Origin: an uncultured Campylobacter sp.
Lineage (GTDB): Bacteria > Campylobacterota > Campylobacteria > Campylobacterales > Campylobacteraceae
Assembly: GCA_934718785.1 (NCBI GenBank)
Contig: CAKVAF010000008.1
Coordinates: 16,742-80,741, forward strand
Reading direction: 5' to 3'
DNA length: 64,000 nt
Positions 1 to 7,397 of the stretch are shown piece by piece. Under the pieces are notes generated by a model, which ran no database searches, had not been told where the DNA came from, and was given only the letters and a program-made list of their open reading frames with translations. Every line of letters starts with the position of its first letter. Position 1 is the first letter of the stretch. Made by a program: the position numbers and the translations under genes.

Positions 1-228
1 AAAAAATGTGCGGTTTGTCATGGCGCTAATGCTGAAAAAGTTTATTTAGGCAAAGTGCCTGCGCTTAATACTTTAAGCTCAGCCGATAGACTCGCTGCAC
101 TTAAAGAATACGCTGCTGGCACTAAAAACAGCTACGGACAAGGTAAATTAATGACTCTTAATGTCAAAAACCTTAGCGAAGAAGACTTCAAAGCCATTGA
201 AAGCTATATCGAAAGCTTGAAAAAATAA
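1..228 (+). CDS. c-type cytochrome, C-terminal part (gene starts before the window)
   Basis: The first 75 codons read through in frame to a TAA stop. A CAVCH haem-binding motif lies at visible residues 3-7, and a Met 56 residues after its His (in GKLMTLN) is a plausible distal ligand. The tail ends in a helix rich in Ser, Glu and Lys (IESYIESLKK). This is the layout of small periplasmic monohaem cytochromes c (c553 class), which shuttle electrons to the terminal oxidase or cytochrome c peroxidase in Campylobacter. The signal peptide and start are outside the window, so length cannot be judged. A good intrinsic terminator follows, so the gene ends its transcript here. Confidence 0.85.
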   Translation, partial: KKCAVCHGANAEKVYLGKVPALNTLSSADRLAALKEYAAGTKNSYGQGKLMTLNVKNLSEEDFKAIESYIESLKK

Positions 229-262
229 GCTTTTTAGCCATTTTGCTTGAAGCCTTCTTGCA

Positions 263-294
263 ATGTAAGCCTGAAATTTGGGCTTACATTTTTT
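263..294 (+). terminator. Rho-independent terminator after the cytochrome c gene
   Basis: A perfect 9-bp stem (ATGTAAGCC at 263-271 and GGCTTACAT at 281-289) with a 9-nt loop runs directly into a T tract (289-294). It separates the cytochrome gene from the pse cassette. Confidence 0.85.
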
Positions 295-335
295 AAAATT
301 TATCTAAAATTTACTTTTTTTGTCCTAATTTAAGC

Positions 336-341
336 TATAAT
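336..341 (+). promoter_or_regulatory. -10 box of the pse cassette promoter
   Basis: TATAAT stands 25 bases before the pseF start codon, behind a T-rich stretch (311-321) as is usual for Campylobacter sigma-70 promoters, which lack a clear -35 box. It follows the terminator at 263-294, so the cassette probably has its own promoter here. Confidence 0.7.
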
Positions 342-365
342 TCTTTTTAAAATTTTAAGGAAATT

Positions 366-1154
366 ATGAAAAATCTTTGCATTATCCCAGCGCGCGGCGG
401 TTCAAAGCGCATTAAGCATAAAAATATCATTGATTTTTGTGGTAAGCCCTTGATTGCTAGAAGCATTGAAAATGCGCTAAATTCTGGCATTTTTGATGAG
501 GTGATGATAAGCAGCGATGATGAGAAAATCATCGAAGTGGCTTTAAGTTGTGGCGCAAGCTCGCCTATAAAGCGTCCTAGCGAGCTAAGCGATGATTTTA
601 GTAGTTCAAGCGAGGTTGTTAAATTTATGATAAAAGAGCTTGAAAAAAGGGGCTTAAAATATGATAGCGTGTGCTGTTTATACGCGACTGCGCCTTTAAT
701 ATCAGCTGAAATTTTAAAACAAGCCTTTGAAAGCTTTAAAAAAAGTGCTTTTAAAAACGAAGTTTTAACTAAAAATTCAAATGAAAATTCAAAGCAAAAA
801 AATAAAAATGTGAATGAAAATTTAAAAACAAATTTAAATGAAGAATGCGAGTTTTTATTTGCCGCAACTGCTTTTGATTATCCCATACAAAGAGCTTTTG
901 GGCTACTTGATGATGATAGAGTGAGCATGTTTGATGAGAGTAAATATTATGCGCGCAGTCAGGATTTAACGCCTGCATATCACGATGCTGGGGCGTTTTA
1001 TTTTGGTAAAAGTAGGGCTTGGTTTGAAAAGGATTTTATGTTTAAGCCCTATGCAAAGGCGTTTTTACTGCCTAGACACTTAGTTTGTGATATAGACACG
1101 CAAGAAGATTTGGAATTTGCTAAGAAGCTTTTTATGATAAATAAAGGAAAATGA
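366..1154 (+). CDS. pseF: Pseudaminic acid cytidylyltransferase PseF
   Basis: PseF activates pseudaminic acid with CTP to CMP-pseudaminic acid, the donor for flagellin O-glycosylation. The N-terminus has the CMP-sialic acid synthetase signature PARGGSKRI (residues 8-16), then SSDDEKI near 49-55 and the C-terminal CDIDTQEDLEFAKK. An AAGG box stands just before the ATG. At 262 residues it is longer than the roughly 230 usual for the family. The excess is a Lys/Asn-rich low-complexity stretch at about residues 126-160 (FKNEVLTKNSNENSK and on), which looks like an in-frame expansion in a surface loop. Its TGA is directly followed by the ATG of the next gene. First gene of the cassette, with pseG and pseH downstream. 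Confidence 0.9.
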   Translation: MKNLCIIPARGGSKRIKHKNIIDFCGKPLIARSIENALNSGIFDEVMISSDDEKIIEVALSCGASSPIKRPSELSDDFSSSSEVVKFMIKELEKRGLKYDSVCCLYATAPLISAEILKQAFESFKKSAFKNEVLTKNSNENSKQKNKNVNENLKTNLNEECEFLFAATAFDYPIQRAFGLLDDDRVSMFDESKYYARSQDLTPAYHDAGAFYFGKSRAWFEKDFMFKPYAKAFLLPRHLVCDIDTQEDLEFAKKLFMINKGK

Positions 1155-1841
1155 ATGTTTGTAGGTAAGGTAAAGGGCTTTAAATACCCTGATGTAGAGC
1201 TTGTGAGATGGTTTTTTAAAAGCCATTTAAACGAGCTTAAAGATAAAAAGGTGCTTGAGTTTGGCTGCCATAATGGCAATAATTTAAGCCTTTTTGCAAG
1301 CTTTGATTATGAATGTTTGGGCGTTGAACTTGAAGCAAAAAATATAGAAAATGCAAATTATAATTTTAAAGAGCTTGAAAAATATGAAAAATGCGAGTTT
1401 TTTAATGCAGATATTAAAGAATTTGCAGCGTCTCAAAGCGGCATTGAAGCAGATGTTTTTTTAATCCCTAATGTGATTAATTTTTTAACAAAAGATGAGT
1501 TTAAAAGCTTGCTTGAAAACTCGCGTAAAAACCGCCTTTATAGGCATGGGGGGGGGGCATTTGATTATTCTCATTTTTTCTTAAGAGCAAGAAGCATAAA
1601 AGATCATCGCTACGGGCTTGGCAAAAACTTAAAAAATGGCTCGTTTTTGCTTGATGATGATGAGTTTAGTGGAGAAAAAGGCTTAATTTGCACGGCTTAT
1701 GAGGAGTGGGAGCTGGTAGAGCTTTTACAAAAATATTTAAAATTATATGATTTTGAAGTGCTTACAAGTGAAAATATCAATATCAAGGATAAAATTTTTA
1801 TCAAAGATAGCGATATTATCGTTTATGGAAAAATATCTTAA
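1155..1841 (+). CDS. SAM-dependent methyltransferase-like protein, phase-variable (G10)
   Basis: A 228-residue class I methyltransferase-like protein. VLEFGCHNGNNLSLF (about residues 33-47) is the SAM-binding glycine motif, followed by the acidic LGVELEAKN. It is a close paralogue of the next gene, also 228 residues. A run of ten G at 1548-1557 lies inside the gene and encodes GGG. At G10 the frame stays open to the end and matches the paralogue on both sides of the tract (SIKDHRYGLG against DIKDYRYGLG), so the copy here is ON. Any other length not differing by a multiple of three would truncate it. Its place inside a pse cassette suggests O- or N-methylation of the flagellar sugar; the substrate is unknown. 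Related genes stand in the C. jejuni flagellin glycosylation locus (recall). Confidence 0.75.
   Translation: MFVGKVKGFKYPDVELVRWFFKSHLNELKDKKVLEFGCHNGNNLSLFASFDYECLGVELEAKNIENANYNFKELEKYEKCEFFNADIKEFAASQSGIEADVFLIPNVINFLTKDEFKSLLENSRKNRLYRHGGGAFDYSHFFLRARSIKDHRYGLGKNLKNGSFLLDDDEFSGEKGLICTAYEEWELVELLQKYLKLYDFEVLTSENINIKDKIFIKDSDIIVYGKIS
1548..1557 (+). repeat. Poly-G tract (G10) inside methyltransferase-like gene
   Basis: Ten consecutive G residues in the coding strand. Tracts of this kind in Campylobacter change length by slipped-strand mispairing. The current length keeps the reading frame open. Confidence 0.9.
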
Positions 1842-1852
1842 AAGGAGAAAAC

Positions 1853-2539
1853 ATGTATTTAAGGGATTTGAAAGGGCTTAAATTTCCTGATTTGGCGGTG
1901 GTGAAGTTTTTTTTTAAAACTGGCTTTCACAAAGAAGAAGTGAGAAAAGATAACGCAAGAGTGCTTGAGTTTGCCTGCTCTAATGGCAATAATTTAAGCC
2001 TTTTTGCAAATTATGATTATGAGTGCTTGGGCGTTGATTTAAGCTCTGAAAATATAAGTAATGCAAATTACAATTTTAAAGAAGTGATAAAGGCTAAAAA
2101 ATTTGAGTTTTTTAATGCCAATATGCTTGAGTTTGTAAAGCAAAATAAGGGGCTTAAGGTTGATATATTTATGATTCCAAATGTGATTAATTATCTTAAA
2201 AGAGAAGATTTTTTAAGCCTTTTAAAAGACGCTAAGGAAAATGAACTTTATAAAAAAGGCGCACATTTTTTTATAAGAACAAGAGACATTAAAGACTATC
2301 GCTACGGGCTTGGCAAGAAAATTGCGCACAATAGCTTTTTAATAGAAAATGATGAGATTACAGGCGAGCGAGGTTGTATCAACACGCTTTATCAAGAATA
2401 TGAGCTTGTAGGCTATTTAAAAGAATATTTAGGGCTTTATGATTTTAAGGTGCTTCATTATGAAAGCACGAATGTAATGGGCTCTGATGATAGATTGGTT
2501 ACTGATAGTGATATAGTGGTGTATGGAAAAATTCAATGA
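1853..2539 (+). CDS. SAM-dependent methyltransferase-like protein, paralogue without G tract
   Basis: 228 residues, with VLEFACSNGNNLSLF as the SAM-binding loop and LGVDLSSENISNANYNF after it. It is alignable along its length with the upstream gene but has LYKKGAHFFIRTR where the upstream copy has the poly-G region, so it cannot be switched in the same way. A strong AAAGGAG box precedes the ATG. The stop overlaps the ATG of the WbqC-like gene (ATGA). Tandem duplication followed by acquisition of a G tract in one copy is the simplest reading. Substrate unknown; presumably a nonulosonic acid or its precursor. Confidence 0.75.
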   Translation: MYLRDLKGLKFPDLAVVKFFFKTGFHKEEVRKDNARVLEFACSNGNNLSLFANYDYECLGVDLSSENISNANYNFKEVIKAKKFEFFNANMLEFVKQNKGLKVDIFMIPNVINYLKREDFLSLLKDAKENELYKKGAHFFIRTRDIKDYRYGLGKKIAHNSFLIENDEITGERGCINTLYQEYELVGYLKEYLGLYDFKVLHYESTNVMGSDDRLVTDSDIVVYGKIQ

Positions 2540-3267
2540 AAATTGCCATTATGCAGCCTACTTTTTTGCCTTGGCTTGGCTATTTTGAGATGATTAAGGA
2601 TGTGGATATTTTTGTTTTTTTAGACTGCGTGCAATTTGAGCAAAGAAGCTGGCAAAGTCGCAATAAAATCAAGCTTAATGATAAGGAGTTTTTTATCAGC
2701 CTTTGCCTTAAAAAAGCACCTCAAAAAACACTCATCTCAAATATGCTTTTAAATGATGAAAAAAAGTGGAAAAATAAGCTTTTACTCACATTTCATCATG
2801 CTTATTCTAAGGCTTTAAATTATGCGCGCTATGAAATGCTTTTGCGCGAGGCTTTGTTTAATTTCACTCATTTGTGTGATTTAAATATCTTTTTAATCAC
2901 TGAATTTTGCAAGGATTTAGGCATAAAAACGCCCTTAAAAAAGGCTTCAAATTTAAAGCTTAGTGGTAAAAGAGAAGTGCTTTTGCTTGAAATTTGCAAG
3001 GCTTTAAAGGCTGATAGCTATTTAAGCCCTGAGGGTTCTAAAAATTATTTAGAAAAAGAAGCTGCAAGAAAGATTTTTAAAGACAGCGGGGTGGAAATTT
3101 CATATTTTGACTTTGTCCATCCTGTTTATAAGCAACAAGGAAAGGGCTTTTTAGAGTATTTAAGTGCGCTTGATTTTTTGATGAATATTAAAAATGCGAG
3201 TGCTGAATTTGCTAAATTTCAAAGCAGTGAGATTAAAGAAAGCATTTTAAAAAGCGAGGCTTTATGA
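2536..3267 (+). CDS. WbqC-like family protein
   Basis: The N-terminus [19 protein letters not shown] and the following [19 protein letters not shown] are characteristic of the WbqC-like family, whose members sit in O-antigen and glycan clusters of many bacteria and whose biochemical role is not established to my knowledge. Length 243 residues is typical; no signal peptide or membrane segment. Start and stop overlap both neighbours (ATGA at each end), so it is translationally tied to the methyltransferase before it and pseG after it. The context indicates a role in making or modifying the flagellar nonulosonic acid. Confidence 0.75.
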   Translation: MKIAIMQPTFLPWLGYFEMIKDVDIFVFLDCVQFEQRSWQSRNKIKLNDKEFFISLCLKKAPQKTLISNMLLNDEKKWKNKLLLTFHHAYSKALNYARYEMLLREALFNFTHLCDLNIFLITEFCKDLGIKTPLKKASNLKLSGKREVLLLEICKALKADSYLSPEGSKNYLEKEAARKIFKDSGVEISYFDFVHPVYKQQGKGFLEYLSALDFLMNIKNASAEFAKFQSSEIKESILKSEAL

Positions 3268-4091
3268 AAGTGCTTTTTAGAAGCGATAGCTCAAGTAAAA
3301 TAGGCTACGGACATATTAAACGCGATTTGATATTAGCCAAGCAATATGATGATGTGAGCTTTGCTTGTCTTGATTTAAAAGGCTCATTAATCGATGAAAT
3401 TCCCTATCCTGTGTATGTTTTAGAAAATGAGGGCATTCGCTTTTTAATCGAGCTCATTTTAGAAGAAAAATTCGAGCTTTTAATCATCGATAATTACGCC
3501 ATCACTTATGAAGATGAAAAATATATCAAAGAGGTTACAAAGATTAAAATTTTAAGCTTTGATGATGAGATAAAGCCTCATTTTTGCGATATTTTACTCA
3601 ACGTAAATGCTTATGCAAAGCCTAAATTTTACAAGGGCTTGGTGCCAAAGGACTGTGAGCTTAGGTGTGGCTTTGCTTATGCTTTAGTCGGGGATGAGTT
3701 TTATGCTGAAGCTAAGGAAAAGCGAAAGAAAATTTATGATTTTTTTATTTGTATGGGTGGGGTGGATGTGAAAAATTTATCCGCTAATATTGCTCTAAAT
3801 TTAGGGCGAGAAAATAAAATCATCATCGCTACAAGCAACGCAAACAAGCATTTAAAAGAGCTTGAAAGATTTATCAAAGAGCATTCAAATATAGCTCTAG
3901 CAGTAGATAGCAAAAATATAGCAAAATTAATGAATGAGAGTAAAAAGCTCATCATCACGGCTAGTTCTCTTGTGAATGAAGCGTTGATTTTAAAGGCTAA
4001 ATTTAAAGCAATTTGCGTGGCGAAAAATCAAGAAAAATTAGCGCATTGGCTTAAAATGCAAGGGCGCGAGGTGGAGTTTTATGAGGATTAA
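3264..4091 (+). CDS. pseG: PseG, UDP-2,4-diacetamido-2,4,6-trideoxy-beta-L-altropyranose hydrolase
   Basis: PseG removes UDP from the activated sugar before condensation with phosphoenolpyruvate in pseudaminic acid synthesis. The N-terminus [20 protein letters not shown] has the GxGHxxR loop with the catalytic His that marks this GT-B-like family; [17 protein letters not shown] and the C-terminal [16 protein letters not shown] are further nucleotide-sugar binding segments. At 275 residues the length is normal. It begins inside the stop of the WbqC-like gene and is followed 24 bases later by pseH. Confidence 0.9.
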   Translation: MKVLFRSDSSSKIGYGHIKRDLILAKQYDDVSFACLDLKGSLIDEIPYPVYVLENEGIRFLIELILEEKFELLIIDNYAITYEDEKYIKEVTKIKILSFDDEIKPHFCDILLNVNAYAKPKFYKGLVPKDCELRCGFAYALVGDEFYAEAKEKRKKIYDFFICMGGVDVKNLSANIALNLGRENKIIIATSNANKHLKELERFIKEHSNIALAVDSKNIAKLMNESKKLIITASSLVNEALILKAKFKAICVAKNQEKLAHWLKMQGREVEFYED

Positions 4092-4115
4092 TTTAAGCCA
4101 TTTTAAGGAGCTTAA

Positions 4116-4577
4116 ATGAGCATTAGCCTTAAAAATTTTACCGAGCTAAACGAGGCTGAAATAAAGCTCATTTGGGAGTTTAGAAATGATGAAAGAGTGG
4201 CTAGCTTTATGAAAACGGCGCATTTTTGCTATGAAGAGCATTTAGAGTTTATAAAAAATTTAAGCAAAGATAATACAAAGTTTTATTTTGCCGTGTTTGA
4301 AAATGAAAAAATTATAGGCGTGATTGATTTTACAAAGATTGAGAATGAAACTTGTGAGTTTGGACTTTATCAAAATCCAAATTTAAAAGGCTACGGCCAG
4401 CTTTTAATGCAAGCTATGCTTGATTATGCTTTTAAGGATTTAAAGATGAAGCAAATTTCAGCTTATGCGATGAATTTTAACGAAAAAGCGAAAAATCTTT
4501 ATCTTAAAAACGGCTTTAAACTTGTAAAAAAAGATGCGCAAATGAGCTATTTTATTCACAGGGGGGGGGGGGATTAG
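4116..4577 (+). CDS. pseH: PseH, UDP-4-amino-sugar N-acetyltransferase, with poly-G tract at the C-terminus
   Basis: A GNAT-fold enzyme that N-acetylates the 4-amino group of the UDP-altrose intermediate. LYQNPNLKGYGQLLMQAM (about residues 88-105) is the acetyl-CoA pyrophosphate loop; YAMNFNEKAKNLYLKNGFK is the usual C-terminal GNAT helix-strand. AAGGAG lies at a good distance before the ATG. The gene ends in a G12 tract (4561-4572) and closes as HRGGGD after 153 residues, close to the C. jejuni length (recall: 157). With one G fewer it would end at 156 residues. With one G more it would run to 181 residues and stop at the TGA overlapping the TTG start of the next gene. Confidence 0.88.
   Translation: MSISLKNFTELNEAEIKLIWEFRNDERVASFMKTAHFCYEEHLEFIKNLSKDNTKFYFAVFENEKIIGVIDFTKIENETCEFGLYQNPNLKGYGQLLMQAMLDYAFKDLKMKQISAYAMNFNEKAKNLYLKNGFKLVKKDAQMSYFIHRGGGD
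4561..4572 (+). repeat. Poly-G tract (G12) at the 3' end of pseH
   Basis: Twelve consecutive G, immediately before the present pseH stop. The three reading frames after the tract end at 4577 (now), 4587 or 4660. The last overlaps the downstream TTG start, so tract length may switch translational coupling rather than pseH activity itself. Confidence 0.9.
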
Positions 4578-4656
4578 ATCCTTGTGATTTAGCATTTTTT
4601 ATACTTTCAAAGACTTTAATTTTACACTCAAGTCATATAAATTTAAGGCTAGCTTC

Positions 4657-5310
4657 TTGAAAATAGCCATTTTAAGCTCGCCAAATCAATGGTTCATCCC
4701 CTACGCAAAAGCACTGAGCAAAAGGCTTAAAGCCCCTTTTTATGAAAATCATAAAGATATAAAAAATGCCGATATAATCTTTGTTTTAAGCTATCATAAA
4801 ATCATAGAAAAAGAATTTTTAAACAAGGCTTCATTTTTCATTATACACGCTTCAAACTTACCGCAAGGAAAGGGCTGGTCGCCTCTATTTTGGCAGGTTT
4901 TAGAGGGTAAAAAAGAAATTGTTTTTACTCTTTTTAAGGCTAGTGTGGGCGTAGATAGTGGGGACATTTATTTACAAAAAACGCTAAAACTCACAGGGCT
5001 TGAGCTTTTTGATAAACTTCGCAGCAAGCAGGGGCAAATGTGCGTGAAAATGTGCATAGAGTTTTTAAAAAATTATTCAATTTTAAGGCCTATATCTCAA
5101 AAATTACTTTTAAAAAAGGGTGCTAAAGAAAGCTTTTATACTAAAAGAAGCCCTAAAAATAGCAAGCTTGATATAAATAAAAGCCTTGATGAAAATTTTA
5201 ATCTTTTACGCATTTGCGATAATGAAAATTTCCCGGCCTTTTTTTATAAAAACGGAGTTAAATTCATAATTAAAATTTATAGCATATCAACTGATGAATA
5301 CTTTAAGTGA
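4657..5310 (+). CDS. Formyltransferase-like protein of the pse cassette
   Basis: 217 residues resembling the N-terminal catalytic domain of formyl transferases: SFFIIHASNLPQGKGWSPLF and the following DSGDIYLQ correspond to the family's HxSLLPxxxGxxP and DTGDI motifs; the usual catalytic Asn-His-Asp set is thus N(SNLP region), His and Asp. The start is TTG at 4657, with AAGG 8 bases upstream; no ATG in frame would give a better N-terminus. The C-terminal 60 residues are not recognisable. Likely role (inference): N-formylation of an amino group on the nonulosonic acid. Its start overlaps a TGA used by pseH only in one poly-G phase. Confidence 0.65.
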   Translation: MKIAILSSPNQWFIPYAKALSKRLKAPFYENHKDIKNADIIFVLSYHKIIEKEFLNKASFFIIHASNLPQGKGWSPLFWQVLEGKKEIVFTLFKASVGVDSGDIYLQKTLKLTGLELFDKLRSKQGQMCVKMCIEFLKNYSILRPISQKLLLKKGAKESFYTKRSPKNSKLDINKSLDENFNLLRICDNENFPAFFYKNGVKFIIKIYSISTDEYFK

Positions 5311-5665
5311 GTTTTTAAATAAATTTTTATTATTTTAAGCTCTTTTATCATTAAAAAGGCTTAAAAATGTCTAAAACAAATATAATAGCTAGCTTAAAAT
5401 AATATAATTTTAAGCATTATTAAAAATTAAAGACCAAATTTAAGGATAAGAAAAACTTAAATTGTGAAAATATAAAAAAGTTTAATTTTAAATTTATATT
5501 TTAATGCACTCAGCTGTTTTGAAAATTTAAAATTTCAAAATCACCATAAATCAAGGCTATTTAAATTATAAATAAGGCAAGCTTAAAGCCCTTTAAATTG
5601 AGTCTTTAAAGGGCAATTTATGAAAGAGATACTAAAAGCTAGGCTTAGATTTATTTAAGTTAAGC
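5311..5665. other. Non-coding AT-rich gap between pse cassette and tpx
   Basis: No credible gene in either strand. It holds a 10-bp palindrome (5588-5597 with 5605-5614) and, at the tpx end, an inverted repeat AGGCTTA (5641-5647) / TAAGCCT (5661-5667) followed on the minus strand by a T-rich stretch, which could end tpx transcription. Confidence 0.6.
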
Positions 5666-5667
5666 CT
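5641..5667 (-). terminator. Possible terminator of tpx
   Basis: 7-bp stem overlapping the tpx stop codon; read on the minus strand it is followed by AGCTTTTAG. The stem is short, so confidence is modest. Confidence 0.45.
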
Positions 5668-6196
5668 AATGTGAGCAGCCACATCCACATCCACCGCTTT
5701 TAGCACCAAAAAAGCTATCAAGCGCCGCGATATCAGGCATTTCTGTAATTTCTTTAACAAGCTCTTTGTAAGCAATTTTGCCATCTTTTATCACAAACAC
5801 AGCGCGTGCTAAAAGCCCTTTTAAAGCACTATCAGCGATTAAAACGCCATATTTTTCGCCAAATTCTTTTGACACAAAATCACTTGCTACTTTTAAATTG
5901 CTAATGCCATCTGTCTCGCAAAAACGTCCCATCGCAAAAGGTAAATCCTCGCTAACCACGATAACTTCAGCTCCAGAATAGCTTGCAACTTTTTTATTAA
6001 ATTCTCTCGCTTCATTCGCGCACACTGGTGTATCAAGGCTTGGCACGCTAAGCACGATTTGTGTTTTGCCCTTTTCGCCTACAACGATGTCGCTTAGATC
6101 TTGTGCTTTGAGCGTTACTACAGGAGCATTGTCGCCGACATTTAGGGTATTTGCGCTCAGTTTTACCGAGCCTCCTTTGAAAGTTACAGAACTCAT
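5666..6196 (-). CDS. tpx: Thiol peroxidase Tpx
   Basis: A 2-Cys peroxiredoxin of the Tpx family that reduces hydrogen and alkyl peroxides using thioredoxin. SVPSLDTPVCANEAREF contains the peroxidatic Cys59 and DLPFAMGRFCETDGI the resolving Cys93, both in canonical context. AAAGGA precedes the ATG. The protein ends in an unusual Cys/Gly-rich tail, GGCGCGCSH (last nine of 176 residues), which the core fold does not need and which looks able to bind a metal. It appears to be a single-gene transcription unit, divergent from nothing and convergent with the pse cassette. Confidence 0.93.
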   Translation of the reverse strand: MSSVTFKGGSVKLSANTLNVGDNAPVVTLKAQDLSDIVVGEKGKTQIVLSVPSLDTPVCANEAREFNKKVASYSGAEVIVVSEDLPFAMGRFCETDGISNLKVASDFVSKEFGEKYGVLIADSALKGLLARAVFVIKDGKIAYKELVKEITEMPDIAALDSFFGAKSGGCGCGCSH

Positions 6197-6605
6197 CTTT
6201 TATCCTTTGTTTTAAATTAAGCTTTCGCTTGCAAGCATTATATAAAAGGATAAATAACCAAATGTAAATTGTAAAAATTTTAAATTCTTTAAAAATCCCC
6301 AAACCCTACGCTTGATTTGAGATTTAAATTTAACTTCGAAATATAAAATAAACTCTAAAACAGTGGCGCGAGATTTGAAAATTTAAATTTGAATGTAAAA
6401 TGAATTGTTTGATTTTGCATCCTGTAATGATTTAACAATCGCGCTATTTTGAGAAAAGTTGCTAGATTTAGGGGCAATTTTAATTTTACATTAAAAAAAT
6501 AAATTGCCAAGTAAAGAATGTCTTGTTTGGATTTTTTAAACGCTCGCAATGACCTACTTACAAGCGTGAGTTTATCATTGCGAGTTTGTGTAGCAATTTC
6601 AAAGA
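6197..6605. repeat. Intergenic stretch with dispersed-repeat copies
   Basis: No supported gene. It carries one copy of the genome's repeat core (AAAACAGTGGCGCGAG, 6357-6372, one mismatch) and, at 6545-6602, CGCAATGAC and TCATTGCGAG modules of the same repeat family in opposite orientations. A 64-codon minus-strand frame at 6355-6549 lies inside the repeats and has no homology I recognise. Confidence 0.65.
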
Positions 6606-7034
6606 CTAATCGTCAAATTTTTGCCCTAAAATATTGCCTGCAGTGTCGGTATAAACTTTCATCCTGTTATTAAGCTTAAGCTTAAAGCCTGAAATTTGTC
6701 TCTCTACATCGATAATTTGCGCGCCATTATGTGCTGCTTGCACCTTTGCAGCAAGTCCATTTGGCAAAAATGTCGTCGGTATAGGCTTATACTGCCCATC
6801 AACATCCTTCCAGTCGCCATTTAGTGTGAAATCAACTTCTGTGCCGTCATTTAGCGTAACATCGTAAGAGTCCATATCTTTTTTCACAAGTGCGATATTT
6901 GCACCCTTAAAATGCTGGCTCAAAAAGCTCTGAGCTGGGGCTGGAAGCGCATTTGGCGCAACGATAAGGCTGTCTCTATCAGCATAAAGTGCTGATGCAC
7001 ATAATAAACTTGCTAAAACGAGTTTAGTTTTCAT
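6606..7034 (-). CDS. Exported PepSY-like protein
   Basis: 142 residues. The ATG at 7034 is chosen because an AAGGAG box precedes it and it gives a clean signal peptide, MKTKLVLASLLCASALYA; the longer upstream frame would bury this. The mature part has two repeats of the putative beta-lactamase-inhibitor-like PepSY fold: LPAPAQSFLSQHFKGANIA... with DVTLNDGTEVDF, then LPNGLAAKVQAAHNGAQII... with KLKLNNRMKVY. Such proteins (DUF2874 type) are periplasmic and of unknown function. It stands alone between two repeat-bearing gaps. Confidence 0.75.
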   Translation of the reverse strand: MKTKLVLASLLCASALYADRDSLIVAPNALPAPAQSFLSQHFKGANIALVKKDMDSYDVTLNDGTEVDFTLNGDWKDVDGQYKPIPTTFLPNGLAAKVQAAHNGAQIIDVERQISGFKLKLNNRMKVYTDTAGNILGQKFDD

Positions 7035-7397
7035 TTTTTCTCCTTTTTGAATTGAATTGGTGAAATTGTAGAATAGTTTTGTGAATTGAATGTGAAGTTT
7101 TAAAAAATAATTGAATTTTTGTTTATCTTTTGCTTTTATAAAATTTAAAATACTATGAATTGTCAAAATATTAATTTACTCTCAAATAAAATTACAATAA
7201 AACAAATCTAAAGCCCACTCGAACCTGATTGAAATTTTAAAAATCACAAAACAGCACCGCAAGTTTTAAAATTATACTTTCATAATAAATTTTAAGAAAA
7301 ATTAAGATAAAATAAACGCGGTTTTAAATCTTTGAGAATTTATATTTTGGATGAAATTTATGGGATTTAAGCTAGTTTTAAGATTTATTTAAGGCAA
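7035..7397. other. Intergenic region with a degenerate repeat core
   Basis: AT-rich leader between divergent genes. AAAACAGCACCGCAAG at 7248-7263 is a decayed copy of the repeat core. Promoters for the flanking divergent genes must lie here, but I cannot pick a convincing -10 box for either. Confidence 0.5.

Noticed and set aside
5588..5614. Terminator of the pse cassette
   Set aside because: The 10-bp palindrome is clear, but no T tract follows on the plus strand and it is nearly 280 bases after the last gene; left undecided.
6355..6549. 64-codon minus-strand frame between tpx and the PepSY-like gene
   Set aside because: It lies within repeat sequence, has no ribosome site and no recognisable protein features.
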